From: Bacillus gobiensis
GTDB lineage: Bacteria > Bacillota > Bacilli > Bacillales > Bacillaceae
Length of the DNA stretch: 64,000 nucleotides
Assembly (NCBI RefSeq): GCF_001278705.1
Contig: NZ_CP012600.1
Location: 3,287,917-3,351,916, forward strand
Direction of reading: 5' to 3'
The position numbers and the translations under genes are program-made. Below the pieces are notes generated by a model that made no database searches, had not been told where the DNA came from, and worked only from the letters and a program-made list of their open reading frames with translations. Shown in pieces: positions 1 through 8,734 of the stretch (position 1 is its first letter; every line of letters begins with the position of its first letter).

Positions 1-2
1 GC

Positions 3-1039
3 ATTCAAGTTCGGGATCGCGATTCAGCCGAACAGCAGCAGCAAAAGATAACAGCAAACCTTGTAATCGATACCAGCGGACGTTTCTCGAAAGTAGTCAG
101 GTGGCTTACAGAGATTGGCTATGCCGTACCAAAGCCAGAGATGCTGAAGGTATCGCTTGGATATAGCACCCGCCACTATAGAATCTCCCCCTTCTGGCGG
201 CAAAATGGAATGTGATTCACTTAGCAGGTGATCCAGTTAAAGGAACAAATGCAGGGGTATTTTCCATCATTGAGAATAATAGAGCAGAAATTGTACTTTG
301 GAATCTAGGCGGCCGTTACCCTTCAACGAATCCGGAGCAATACGAACGTGAGATTTCCCAGCTTGCCAGCCCGTTGTTTGCGGAAGTAAGGCAAGAGCTT
401 GAGCCTATAGCGGCTCCGCGGGGTTATCGCTTGCCGGAATTATTCCGCCAACGATTTGAACAGATGAAACGATGGCCATCCGGTTTATTGGTCATGGGAG
501 ATGCCTTTTGCAATTTTGATCCGATCTATGGTCAAGGAATGACTGTCGCGGCGATCGAAGCAGAAATTCTTGAAGCTAGCCTGAGAGATCAGCACAACAA
601 TCCTGAGCCTGATTTTGAGCTTAGCGTACTCAAAAAAATGCAAGATTCAATAGAACCCGCTTGGTGGTTGAATTGCGTGTCCGATTTGCGTTGGCCGGGT
701 GTAGAGTATGTGGGCTCTGAACCATTTAAAGGATTGAAATTTGCACAGAACTATTTTGAATACATTCTTAAATCGGCGACGGAGCAATCTAATTATGAAT
801 TGTACGGACTGTATTGGCTGGTGAATTCGTTATTTTTACATCCACGCGAACTGTTCAATCCGCAAATTGTAACATCTCTGTTTGCAGAAAGCGATTCCTC
901 TGATGGAAAACGACTGTTAGATGAATTAACCAAGGGATCAAATAAACCGCTTGAAGAACTGCTTGACCAATTCATTCCCTCCTTCGAACGGGCATCGTTT
1001 TCTTCGATGAAGGATCTTATGCAGCAATCTGAAACATGA
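3..1039 (+). pseudogene. FAD-dependent monooxygenase, 5' truncated by window and frameshifted
   Basis: The C-terminal two thirds reads as a flavin monooxygenase of the PHBH/UbiH type. It carries the second FAD-binding motif (GDAFCNFDPIYGQGM, near base 500), whose Asp contacts the FAD ribityl chain. Bases 3-212 encode matching upstream sequence (VIDTSGRFSKVVRWL, then LGYSTRHYRI) but in a different reading frame; the frames switch between about 182 and 212. An apparent GTG start at 212 is simply the point where the downstream frame opens, since homologous sequence continues upstream of it. One single-base indel, or a base-calling error, would explain this. The substrate cannot be told, and the N-terminal GxGxxG segment lies outside the window. 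Confidence 0.7.
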
Positions 1040-1058
1040 TATGATTTTTACAAAAATA

Positions 1059-1092
1059 GGGCTAAAAGTTGAACATAACTTTTAACCCTTTT
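1059..1092. terminator. Bidirectional intrinsic terminator
   Basis: A 12-bp stem (GGGCTAAAAGTT / AACTTTTAACCC, one mismatch) with a 6-nt loop is followed by T-rich sequence on both strands. It lies between the converging monooxygenase and NCS1 permease genes. Confidence 0.75.
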
Positions 1093-1128
1093 GAAAGAAT
1101 TTTATTTATCGTTGGAAGTTGAAGTCTC

Positions 1129-2604
1129 TTAATTAACTGTCGGCGGGGCTTTTTCAATTTCAGCTTCCTGTCCTGAGCTTGAAGTTCGCATTAACAGCAA
1201 ATAGGATACGAAGCCAGCCCCTATCCCTAAAAACCAAGAATAGGTATAAAGCTGCTGTAAAGCCGGGATGATTAAACCGATAAAGGAAGCGAGTAATCCA
1301 ATGCCTAATGCAATAAGCGCCTTCGGATTCCAGCCATTTTTATAAGCATAGATCCCGTCTTTTTTATAAAAGCTATCTAAGTCATAATTCCCTTTCCTTA
1401 CAAAATAAAAATCCGCTACCATGATTCCGGCGACAGGGCCGAGTGCGCCCCCTATTGCTCCTAGAACATTAAAAATCGTTCCGGCATTATCGAACCAAAG
1501 CCATGGCATGAAAAATATAGCAACTACGATAGATATAAGCCCTGCTCTTACAAAAGTCAGTTTCTGAGGAAGCAGGTTCACAAGATCGTACGCCGGAGAA
1601 ACGACGTTAGCTGCCACGTTTACTGACAACGTAGCAATGAGTAAAGCAAAAGCCCCCAAAATTAATACTATAGGGTTGTCAAACCTCTGCAAAAGCTCTA
1701 CAGGATTCCAAATCGGTTCGCCAAAGGCAATAACCGTGCCTGATGTCGTGATAATACTCATGATAGCAAAGAGAATGGCAGTTCCCGGCAATCCGATCGC
1801 CTGTCCGATCACCTGATCCCTTTGACTTCGAGAAAAACGAGTGAAATCCGGAATATTCAGAATCAATGTCGCCCAAGTACCTACAAGACCGGTTACCGAA
1901 ACCCAGAATATGCCCCAAAATTCTCCCCCTGATAGTGTAGAAGGTTCTTCAAATAGAGGTCCTAATCCTCTCGAAACGAATATCGCCCATACGACAAGCC
2001 CTAAACCTAATACAATAACGAGCGGTCCTGCCCAAAGCTCAAAAAATTTAACGCGTTCCATTCCATGAGAGATGATATAGGCATGTAAAATCCAGAACAG
2101 TGCTACTGCAATTGCCTCGTTTAAACCCATGCCTAAAATATTAAAGGCGGATAAACTGTTCCACCCCGGTATTAATGCACCTAATACAGCACCTACTGCC
2201 ATACTTCCGGCATACGCCTGCACCGCAAACCAAAAAATAGCAACAAATGCCCGAATAAGTATCGGAAAATGGGCTCCATTATAGCCAAAAGAAGCACGAA
2301 CTAAAACCGGGAACGGCAGACCATATTTTGCACCGGCAACACTATTCAGCCACATAACAATAATAAGAATAATATTTGCAATAATTACAGTTGCTAACGC
2401 CTGCCAAACACTCATACCTAACCCAAGCAAGCTTCCCGCTGTCTCATACGCCACGATGTTATGAACCATTCCCATCCATACCGTCGTGTAATTGATCCAA
2501 TTCCAATTTCTTTTCTCCTTGGGAACTGGTGCAAGATCCTCATTGTACAGCGATGGATCCTTCACATTCAATGCATTTGTCGCTTCCGGTGAAATGGTAC
2601 TCAA
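1129..2604 (-). CDS. NCS1-family nucleobase/allantoin-type cation symporter
   Basis: This is a 491-aa polytopic inner-membrane protein with about twelve hydrophobic helices and the NCS1 (Mhp1/PucI/FurD) pattern. The N-terminus has a Tyr-Asn-x-Asp-Leu-Ala-Pro segment followed by the family's TVWMGMVHN stretch, and the middle has NIPDFTRFSRS, typical of transporters for purines, allantoin, hydantoin or cytosine coupled to Na+ or H+. The length matches PucI-type allantoin permeases (about 490 aa). The ATG start at 2604 follows a clear GGAGG site. No purine-catabolic enzyme lies beside it, so the substrate is inferred only from the family; allantoin or another ureide is the best guess. It appears monocistronic. 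Confidence 0.85.
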   Translation of the reverse strand: MSTISPEATNALNVKDPSLYNEDLAPVPKEKRNWNWINYTTVWMGMVHNIVAYETAGSLLGLGMSVWQALATVIIANIILIIVMWLNSVAGAKYGLPFPVLVRASFGYNGAHFPILIRAFVAIFWFAVQAYAGSMAVGAVLGALIPGWNSLSAFNILGMGLNEAIAVALFWILHAYIISHGMERVKFFELWAGPLVIVLGLGLVVWAIFVSRGLGPLFEEPSTLSGGEFWGIFWVSVTGLVGTWATLILNIPDFTRFSRSQRDQVIGQAIGLPGTAILFAIMSIITTSGTVIAFGEPIWNPVELLQRFDNPIVLILGAFALLIATLSVNVAANVVSPAYDLVNLLPQKLTFVRAGLISIVVAIFFMPWLWFDNAGTIFNVLGAIGGALGPVAGIMVADFYFVRKGNYDLDSFYKKDGIYAYKNGWNPKALIALGIGLLASFIGLIIPALQQLYTYSWFLGIGAGFVSYLLLMRTSSSGQEAEIEKAPPTVN

Positions 2605-3040
2605 GTTACATCCTCCTTTTGTTAATAAATTTTATTAAAACCCAGGTGAGAAAATAGGGTTTAATAACTTATTTAATAGAGAATCTCTGTGTAAACTTGC
2701 AAATCTATAACCGAAATACAGACAAGATCTACCAATCGTCGGGAACAAAAACGAATACACTGTTGCAGTAAAACGGATAAAACATTGTTTATTCCATAAA
2801 TTAGTCTCATTCTATCAAAGGATCTAACCAATGTTCTTCTTTTAGAGAGGAAATCTAACATGTATTTTTTCTAAAATTCAATTTATTCCGTCGCTTTTCA
2901 AGAAAACGTAAATGTGGTTAACAAAGCGCGAAACTATTTATCCTGCCAGATGCGCATACAAGTGTGATGATTTCTTAGGGTTTTATTAGAGCGGGACAGA
3001 GAGATTGTTCGGGGATGATGGGGGTAAGTCGCAAGAAGGC
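2605..3040. other. Upstream region of the NCS1 permease, no convincing gene
   Basis: This stretch is AT-rich. In the permease leader a small stem (AAACCC / GGGTTT, about 2638-2664) sits just upstream of the ribosome site. A 62-codon minus-strand frame (2673-2861) has no recognisable similarity and no good ribosome site, so it is not called. No PucR-type operator or riboswitch was recognised. Confidence 0.4.
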
Positions 3041-3300
3041 TGTGAAGGACAAAATGCAGAAAAAGTGCCTGAGAATTGTCCTTCATACGGGTTGTGAAGG
3101 ACAAAATAGAGCAAAATAGCCAGGGAATCGTCCTTCATACGGGTTGTGAAGGACAAAATGCAGAAAAAGTGCCTGAGAATTGTCCTTCATACGGGTTCTG
3201 TAGGACATTATAGAGCAAAAGTGACAGGGAATTGTCCTTCATTTGAGTTATGAAGGACAATATGCAGAAAAAGCGCCTGAGAATTGTCCTTCATTTGGGT
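3041..3300. repeat. Five tandem 52-bp units, alternating A-B-A-B-A
   Basis: Units start at 3041, 3093, 3145, 3197 and 3249, each exactly 52 bp. Every unit opens with TGAAGGACA or a close variant and ends with TGTCCTTCA or a variant, so each can fold with 8-10 bp arms around a roughly 28-nt loop. Units 1, 3 and 5 share one core (ATGCAGAAAAAGTGCCTGAG) and units 2 and 4 another (containing TAGAGCAAAA and CAGGGAAT), giving a 104-bp higher-order repeat. The array lies upstream of the permease and downstream of the small membrane protein gene; its function is unknown. Confidence 0.9.
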
Positions 3301-3334
3301 TCTGTAGATAAAAAATAACATAACAGCCTATTTA

Positions 3335-3805
3335 CTAAAGATTAGCTGATTTTTCAATTTTACGTATCCACTTGTAGTAAATTAATACAAGTATCAGCAA
3401 AATCGGGTCGCAAATGGCTGAATAACCTAATTTCCACCACCCGTAATGAAAGTAACCCCAGGGTTCGGGCAGTAACGTTAATGACTCATAAAACAGAATA
3501 AACAGAACCCACAAAAAGGTATAAATAAACCGCTTTACAAGCGAAGAATGAAAGGGATACCAATTTAAAAACATCGTATTTACCGGTGGTATAACCATTG
3601 TAAGCGGAAGAAAAGCAAACCACTCAATATGATTAGCAGTAAAATACCAATAACCTTTGTATTGAAAATCCAAATACAAATCAACGAGTGATTGAAAAGA
3701 AATTGTAAACGTCCAAATATGGACAATTTGATTTGTAGTAAGTCGTTTAATTGTTAAAAAAGCAACCGAATTAAATAATATAATTGCGATAATGAGTCCA
3801 ATCAC
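3335..3805 (-). CDS. Small integral membrane protein, CBO0543-like family
   Basis: The 156-aa protein has four to five hydrophobic helices and conserved-looking aromatic loops (LDFQYKGYWYF, PEPWGYFHYGWW). It resembles the CBO0543 family of uncharacterised membrane proteins common in Bacillaceae. The ATG start at 3805 has only weak ribosome-site sequence (AAGGGAG, about 12 nt upstream). It has no operon partner: the repeat array follows it and a divergent spacer precedes it. Function is unknown, and the family assignment rests on remembered sequence character rather than a search. Confidence 0.6.
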   Translation of the reverse strand: MIGLIIAIILFNSVAFLTIKRLTTNQIVHIWTFTISFQSLVDLYLDFQYKGYWYFTANHIEWFAFLPLTMVIPPVNTMFLNWYPFHSSLVKRFIYTFLWVLFILFYESLTLLPEPWGYFHYGWWKLGYSAICDPILLILVLIYYKWIRKIEKSANL

Positions 3806-3989
3806 TTCTGAAAAACTCCCTTTTTGAAAGAGTCTTTCCTTATTCGTATTTCCTTATTCCAGCAAGCCTTTTATGAGCGATCAATATATGCCAAGGTTAT
3901 ATTGGTCTCGCAGGCTAATATGAAATCCATTTTATTTTACCAAGCATTCTTGACACTTTCATTTTGCTTGATGATAAAAGATAAAAAAT

Positions 3990-4018
3990 AGAGCTTCTCC
4001 TTTTATAGGGAAAGCTCT
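3990..4018 (-). terminator. Terminator after the LacI-family gene
   Basis: An AGAGCTT...AAGCTCT stem, extended by CTCC/GGGA, is followed by T-rich sequence on either strand. It lies just downstream of the regulator gene that ends at 4093. Confidence 0.65.
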
Positions 4019-4092
4019 TTTGAAAGAATGACTTCCATATACACAGATTGCAAGCTGAATACTTCACAGGCCGAGGCAAATATAAGATCGTT

Positions 4093-5097
4093 TTAATTCA
4101 ATGTACAAACACTATCCCTATTCTCTAAATAATGTGATACGATCCAATGCCGGGAAGAGATTTCCTCGCCTCTGATCAATTTGATTAAATTACGCGCTGC
4201 AGTCATGCCAATTTCCTCCGCAGAGTATTTAACCGTTGACAATTTTGGACGAATAAAGGATGACATATCAATACCATCAAAGCCAAAGATAGAGACATCT
4301 TCGGGAACGCGTAACCCTATTTCCAGCAAATAATTCATCGCCCCGATCGCTATTCTGTCTGTAGCACAAAATATTGCAGTTGGCATTGATTCGGCTTCGC
4401 AAATCTTACGCATAGAAGTTATTCCATCCTCTACAGAAATCCCGCTTTCCACAACCCAATCCTTGTAGATGGAAATACCCGCCTCATTCAACGCTCGCAC
4501 GTATCCTTGATAACGGTGATCTCCTGAGGCAATATCTCCGCTTCGTACCCGAAGCATGGCAATTTTTCGATGCCCCTGTTGGATAAGGTAAGTCACCGCT
4601 TCATAAGCTGCAGTAACGTTATCTACGTGAACAGTCGGAACTGTATCTAAACTATCCCGGCCAACCAAAATGAGTGGAATATTGGATACTTTGATACCTT
4701 TAACAAGCTCTTCTTTTAGATTCTCACTGGCTAAAATAATACCGTCCGCCTGTATTTCACGAAACATATTAAAATAATGGAGCTCATTTTCAAGGGTTCC
4801 GGCGGTTAAGCTTAGCATGATGTTATAGCCGTACAGTCTGGACACTTGATTGATACCATTGATTAAATCATCCAAAACGGTATTTTTCACTTCTGGCACC
4901 ATGACGCCAAGTAGAAGGGATTCTTTCTTGGCAAGATTTCTCGCCATTGCATTGGGGAGAAAATTCGTTTGCTCCATCGCCTTCAGAACCCTTATACGGA
5001 CATCATGATTGACGGGTTTACTGTTATTTATGACTCGGGAAACGGTAGCAATAGATACTCCAGCCATTTGGGCAATATCTTTAATCGTTATTTTCAA
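4093..5097 (-). CDS. LacI-family transcriptional regulator of the adjacent sugar genes
   Basis: This 334-aa protein starts with a LacI helix-turn-helix (IKDIAQMAGVSIATVSRVIN, residues 4-23), followed by a hinge helix (LPNAMARNLA) and a periplasmic-binding-protein-like effector domain (about 60-330). It is divergent from the oligo-1,6-glucosidase and GPH symporter genes. Two near-palindromic sites with a central CG in the intergenic region fit LacI/GalR operators, so it probably represses those genes and itself until an alpha-glucoside is present. The effector is not known. Its start follows a GAAAG-type ribosome site and is fixed by the HTH position. Confidence 0.88.
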   Translation of the reverse strand: MKITIKDIAQMAGVSIATVSRVINNSKPVNHDVRIRVLKAMEQTNFLPNAMARNLAKKESLLLGVMVPEVKNTVLDDLINGINQVSRLYGYNIMLSLTAGTLENELHYFNMFREIQADGIILASENLKEELVKGIKVSNIPLILVGRDSLDTVPTVHVDNVTAAYEAVTYLIQQGHRKIAMLRVRSGDIASGDHRYQGYVRALNEAGISIYKDWVVESGISVEDGITSMRKICEAESMPTAIFCATDRIAIGAMNYLLEIGLRVPEDVSIFGFDGIDMSSFIRPKLSTVKYSAEEIGMTAARNLIKLIRGEEISSRHWIVSHYLENRDSVCTLN

Positions 5098-5234
5098 CTG
5101 ATTTCGCCATCTTTCTTGGAAAGTTCAAATCGAGCATACATCGATCAGGAAAATATTTTCCCGGAGATTTGAGACATATTATATTCAAAGACTTTCATCC
5201 AGTCAACTATAAGTGGTTAGTATATAAATTTATC

Positions 5235-5262
5235 TTGACAAAAGAATTGAAAGCGTTATATC
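5235..5262 (+). promoter_or_regulatory. Promoter with overlapping cre-like site
   Basis: A perfect -35 hexamer (TTGACA, 5235-5240) lies 16 bp from a TATATC -10. Between and over them, 5248-5261 (TGAAAGCGTTATAT) matches the CcpA cre consensus except at the last two positions. The arrangement suggests catabolite repression of the glucosidase transcript. Confidence 0.55.
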
Positions 5263-5270
5263 TTAATTAC

Positions 5271-5286
5271 AGGAAAACGTTTACCT
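5271..5286. promoter_or_regulatory. LacI-type operator O1
   Basis: AGGAAAACGTTTACCT is a near-perfect palindrome centred on CG, just downstream of the predicted transcription start. It is nearly identical to a second site at 5387. Confidence 0.65.
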
Positions 5287-5386
5287 GTGTTTATTTCATT
5301 TCGTCATGAAATTATGATTCTAACGCAATTTTCATTAGATCATTTTGTTTTCGGGGTTTATTTTCTTAGGATGAAATGTATTTAAC

Positions 5387-5402
5387 AGGAAACCGTTTAC
5401 CT
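5387..5402. promoter_or_regulatory. LacI-type operator O2
   Basis: AGGAAACCGTTTACCT differs from O1 at one position and lies 116 bp downstream, a spacing compatible with DNA looping by a LacI-family dimer or tetramer. It falls in the leader of the glucosidase gene, which argues against translation starting at the upstream ATG at 5376. Confidence 0.65.
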
Positions 5403-5516
5403 AAAAGGTTTTTTAATCGGTTTCATCAACCATATTTCTGCTGCTTTTTCAATAGAATTTTGGGGGCAACGAACGATTTCAGGCAGCATCAAAATCACGC
5501 AAAGGAGTTTCGAAAT

Positions 5517-7202
5517 ATGCAAAAGAAATGGTGGAAAGAGAGCGTCGTATACCAGATATATCCTAGCAGCTTCAAAGATAGCAACGGTGACGGAATAGGG
5601 GATTTGCAAGGCATCATTTCCAAATTGGACTATATAAAAGAGCTGGGTGCAAATGTGATCTGGATCTGCCCAGTTTATCCATCACCCAATGATGATAACG
5701 GTTACGATATCAGTGATTATACAGATATTATGGATATCTTCGGAACAATGGCGGATTGGGAGCAGCTTTTGAAAGAGATTCACCAAAGAGATATGAAGCT
5801 AATTATGGACCTGGTGCTTAATCACACATCAGATGAACATCCGTGGTTTATAGAATCGCGTTCTTCCAAAGATAATCCGAAACGGGATTGGTATATTTGG
5901 CGTCCAGGCAAAGACGGAAAAGAACCGAACAACTGGGAATCGCTGTTTAGAGGTTCTGCATGGCAATATGATGAACTGACAGATGAATATTACCTGCACC
6001 TGTTCTCTAAGAAGCAGCCTGATTTGAATTGGGAAAATCCCGAAGTTCGCGAAGAGTTATATAGGATGACCACCTGGTGGCTGGATAAAGGAATTGATGG
6101 ATTTCGTATCGATGCCATTTCGTTTATTAAAAAGAAAGATGGACTCCCGGATGCGCCCAATTTGTCTGGAGAGCTCTATGTACCTGCTTGGGATTGTCAT
6201 CGAAACCAGCCGGGAATACATGATTTTTTGGCAGAGCTGAAAGAGAGAGTGTTTAACAATTATGACATTATGACAGTAGGAGAAGCGGACGGCGTATCGC
6301 CTGATGATGCTCTTTTGTATGTCGATGAAGCACTTGGAAGCTTCAATATGATTTTTCATTTCGAACATATGGGGCTCGATAGCGGAATCGGAGGCAAATG
6401 GGATTTAAAACCATGGCAGCTTCCAGATTTGAAAAAGATCGTGACAAGATGGCAATCAGGACTGCATGCAAAAGGCTGGAACGCATCTTATTTAGAGAAC
6501 CACGATCAGCCGCGATCCGTATCAAGATTCGGAGATGATCAGAAATATCATAAAGAGTCAGCAAAAATGTTGGCTACTTTCCTAATGACTATGCAGGGAA
6601 CACCTTTCATTTATCAGGGCCAGGAAATCGGCATGACAAACGTAAAGTTCAATTCCATTGAAGATTATAAGGATGTAGAAAGCTTAAACCTCTACCATGA
6701 AAGCTCCGCCAAAGGGGACGAACATATACAGAAAGCCTGGGATTACATATACTCCAAAGGCCGCGATAATGCTCGTACCCCCATGCAATGGAATGACCTG
6801 CCGCATGGAGGGTTCTCTGAGGGAAATCCATGGATAGCAGTAAACCCAAACTACAAAAAGATTAACGTCGAGCAGTCGTTAAAGGACAACGATTCTATCT
6901 TCTACTATTACAAGGAACTGATCCGGCTTCGCAAAGAGAATGATGTTATTGTGTACGGCGACTATCGTCCTATCCTGGAAGATGACGAGAGAGTATATGC
7001 TTGCCTGAGAACATTGGAGGATGAGGCTGTGTTGGTAATCCTTAATTTTTCAAGGGAACCGGCGGACTTCGTTCTTCCAACGGATTGGAAATACGCAAAC
7101 AACCACTTGCTAATCGCAAATAATGAAGTAAATCCTGAAGAAAGTATTAACAAATTTACATTACTCCCTTACGAAGCTCGTGTATACAAACTTTCAAATT
7201 AA
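5517..7202 (+). CDS. GH13 oligo-1,6-glucosidase (YugT/MalL-like)
   Basis: This is a cytoplasmic alpha-glucosidase predicted to cut isomaltose, panose and similar alpha-1,6-linked oligosaccharides. With the start at 5517 (AAAGGAG nine bases upstream) it has 561 residues, the normal size for the group. GH13 signatures are complete: nucleophile Asp199 in GFRIDAIS, acid/base Glu256 in VGEADG and Asp330 in ENHDQPR. The residue after the nucleophile is Ala. In this subfamily Val is usual for alpha-1,6 specificity and Thr for alpha-1,4, so exact linkage preference is uncertain. An in-frame ATG at 5376 would add 47 residues but overlaps operator O2 and lacks a ribosome site. The symporter gene follows. 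Confidence 0.9.
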   Translation: MQKKWWKESVVYQIYPSSFKDSNGDGIGDLQGIISKLDYIKELGANVIWICPVYPSPNDDNGYDISDYTDIMDIFGTMADWEQLLKEIHQRDMKLIMDLVLNHTSDEHPWFIESRSSKDNPKRDWYIWRPGKDGKEPNNWESLFRGSAWQYDELTDEYYLHLFSKKQPDLNWENPEVREELYRMTTWWLDKGIDGFRIDAISFIKKKDGLPDAPNLSGELYVPAWDCHRNQPGIHDFLAELKERVFNNYDIMTVGEADGVSPDDALLYVDEALGSFNMIFHFEHMGLDSGIGGKWDLKPWQLPDLKKIVTRWQSGLHAKGWNASYLENHDQPRSVSRFGDDQKYHKESAKMLATFLMTMQGTPFIYQGQEIGMTNVKFNSIEDYKDVESLNLYHESSAKGDEHIQKAWDYIYSKGRDNARTPMQWNDLPHGGFSEGNPWIAVNPNYKKINVEQSLKDNDSIFYYYKELIRLRKENDVIVYGDYRPILEDDERVYACLRTLEDEAVLVILNFSREPADFVLPTDWKYANNHLLIANNEVNPEESINKFTLLPYEARVYKLSN

Positions 7203-7217
7203 AATTCATTTAAAAGA

Positions 7218-7257
7218 GGTCTGGCTAAGCTAATTAGCCTGCCAGATCTTTATATTT
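7218..7257 (+). terminator. Intercistronic stem-loop between glucosidase and symporter
   Basis: A GGTCTGGC / GCCAGATC stem is followed by a short T-rich run. It may partially terminate the transcript or set the relative levels of the two messages. Confidence 0.5.
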
Positions 7258-7294
7258 TAATTATCGGAATATTAAAACAAAGGGGATGTAACTT

Positions 7295-8677
7295 ATGATT
7301 ACGAAAGAGAAACCTGTATACAAGGAGACCAGCAACGATTCAATGTTGCAAAAAATTGGGATGAAAGAAAAGATTGGATACGGCTTTGGCGATTTTGCAA
7401 GCAATTTGCTTTTTTTCGCAACTGCGACATTTTTGACGTTTTTCTACACTGATACTGTTGGCTTGGCAGCCGGAGCCGTAGGAACGCTAATGTTGGTAGC
7501 ACGAATTCTAGACGCCTTTGCAGACATCGGCATAGGAGCTCTTGTTGATAAGACAAAGAGCAAGCATGGAAAGGCACGCCCATGGTTGTTGTGGATGGCG
7601 GTACCATTCTCTATTTCCGGAATTCTCTTGTTTACGGTACCGAATACAGGACCTGTTGCTACGTTAATTTATGTGTATATTACGTATCTCCTCATGAATT
7701 TTATTTATTCAGCTATTAATGTCCCTTATGGTGTTTTAAATTCACTGCTCACACAGGATGCCTACCAAAGATCCGTCCTGAATATCTTCCGTATGGTACT
7801 GGCGAATTTAGGAGCCCTCTTTATTACCTTTTTTACATTGCCATTAGTAAGCGTTTTCGGAGGTGGCAAGACGGGCTGGATCTTCACTTTTTCTATCTTC
7901 GGTATAATAGGCACGCTTCTGTTTTTGTTTACATTTACGTCTACACGAGAGCGCGTGAAACCCTCCGTCGTTCATAAGGATGTTCCATTTAAGCGCGGGG
8001 TAAAAGCGTTGTTCCGAAATAAATATTGGGGATTAATGGTTGCATTCACGATTGTTTTTTTCGCAAATAATGCATTGGGAAGCGGCATCAATGTTTTTTA
8101 CGCACAATATATTTTGGAGGATCGCGATCTAGTCGGAATTCTGGGAATGGCAAGCTTGCTGCCGCAGTTGCTCGGCTTTGGAGTTCTAGCTCCCATTATT
8201 AAACGAATTGGAAAGCGAAATGCCTCTTTAATTGGAAGTTTCATCATGATTGCCGGATCGTTGATAGTAGCGTTCCAACCAACCAGCCTGGCTTTAGTTA
8301 TTGCTGGATTAATCATTAAAGCACTTGGAACAGCTGCAATTATGGGGACTGTTTTTGCTATGCTGGCTGATACTGTCGAGTACGGTGAATGGAAAACCGG
8401 TATTCGTACGGAGGGACTTGTATACAGTGCGGGAAGCTTCGGAACTAAAGCGGGCAGCGGATTGGGGACAGCGGCAGTAGGATGGGGCTTAGCTATAGGG
8501 GGATACATTGGTGGCCAAACGACAGTAAGCGCTTCAGCCAATTTCGCTATTCAATTCCTGTTTATTTATCTACCGGTGATTTTTTCCCTGATTCAAATTG
8601 CAATATTATGGTTTCATAGGCTGGATCGCCAATACTCCGATATTATTAAGGAATTGCAGTGGGTGAGATCGCGATAA
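7295..8677 (+). CDS. GPH-family glycoside:cation symporter
   Basis: The 460-aa membrane protein has about twelve helices and the glycoside-pentoside-hexuronide hallmarks: an IGYGFGDFASN opening and a loop with VARILDAFADIGIGALVDKTKSKHGKARP (given here as two parts, VARILDAF and DKTKSKHGKARPW). It follows the oligo-1,6-glucosidase by 92 bp in the same direction, so it probably imports the isomalto-oligosaccharide or related disaccharide that the enzyme cleaves, driven by Na+ or H+. The ATG at 7295 has an AGGGGATG site in front. It is a distant relative of the gutP-like transporter at 57988. Confidence 0.85.
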   Translation: MITKEKPVYKETSNDSMLQKIGMKEKIGYGFGDFASNLLFFATATFLTFFYTDTVGLAAGAVGTLMLVARILDAFADIGIGALVDKTKSKHGKARPWLLWMAVPFSISGILLFTVPNTGPVATLIYVYITYLLMNFIYSAINVPYGVLNSLLTQDAYQRSVLNIFRMVLANLGALFITFFTLPLVSVFGGGKTGWIFTFSIFGIIGTLLFLFTFTSTRERVKPSVVHKDVPFKRGVKALFRNKYWGLMVAFTIVFFANNALGSGINVFYAQYILEDRDLVGILGMASLLPQLLGFGVLAPIIKRIGKRNASLIGSFIMIAGSLIVAFQPTSLALVIAGLIIKALGTAAIMGTVFAMLADTVEYGEWKTGIRTEGLVYSAGSFGTKAGSGLGTAAVGWGLAIGGYIGGQTTVSASANFAIQFLFIYLPVIFSLIQIAILWFHRLDRQYSDIIKELQWVRSR

Positions 8678-8700
8678 CCTAAAAGGCTATGTTAATAATA

Positions 8701-8724
8701 GAGCCATGTACATCACATGGCTCT
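8701..8724. terminator. Bidirectional terminator
   Basis: A perfect 9-bp stem (GAGCCATGT / ACATGGCTC) with a 5-nt loop lies between two convergent genes. Confidence 0.65.
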
Positions 8725-8734
8725 AAACTACTCA

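Noticed and set aside
2673..2861. 62-codon minus-strand frame upstream of the NCS1 permease
   Set aside because: No good ribosome site and no recognisable similarity; AT-rich leader DNA is more likely.
3041..3300. CRISPR-like array
   Set aside because: The units are contiguous 52-mers with two alternating cores and no unique spacers; no cas genes are nearby.
5376..5516. Extended N-terminus for the oligo-1,6-glucosidase
   Set aside because: It covers a LacI operator, lacks a ribosome site and is not part of the GH13 fold; the ATG at 5517 gives the family length.
8098..8541. 147-codon frame opposite the GPH symporter
   Set aside because: Lies fully inside a well-supported gene and has a Pro/Ala-biased composition typical of antisense shadows.
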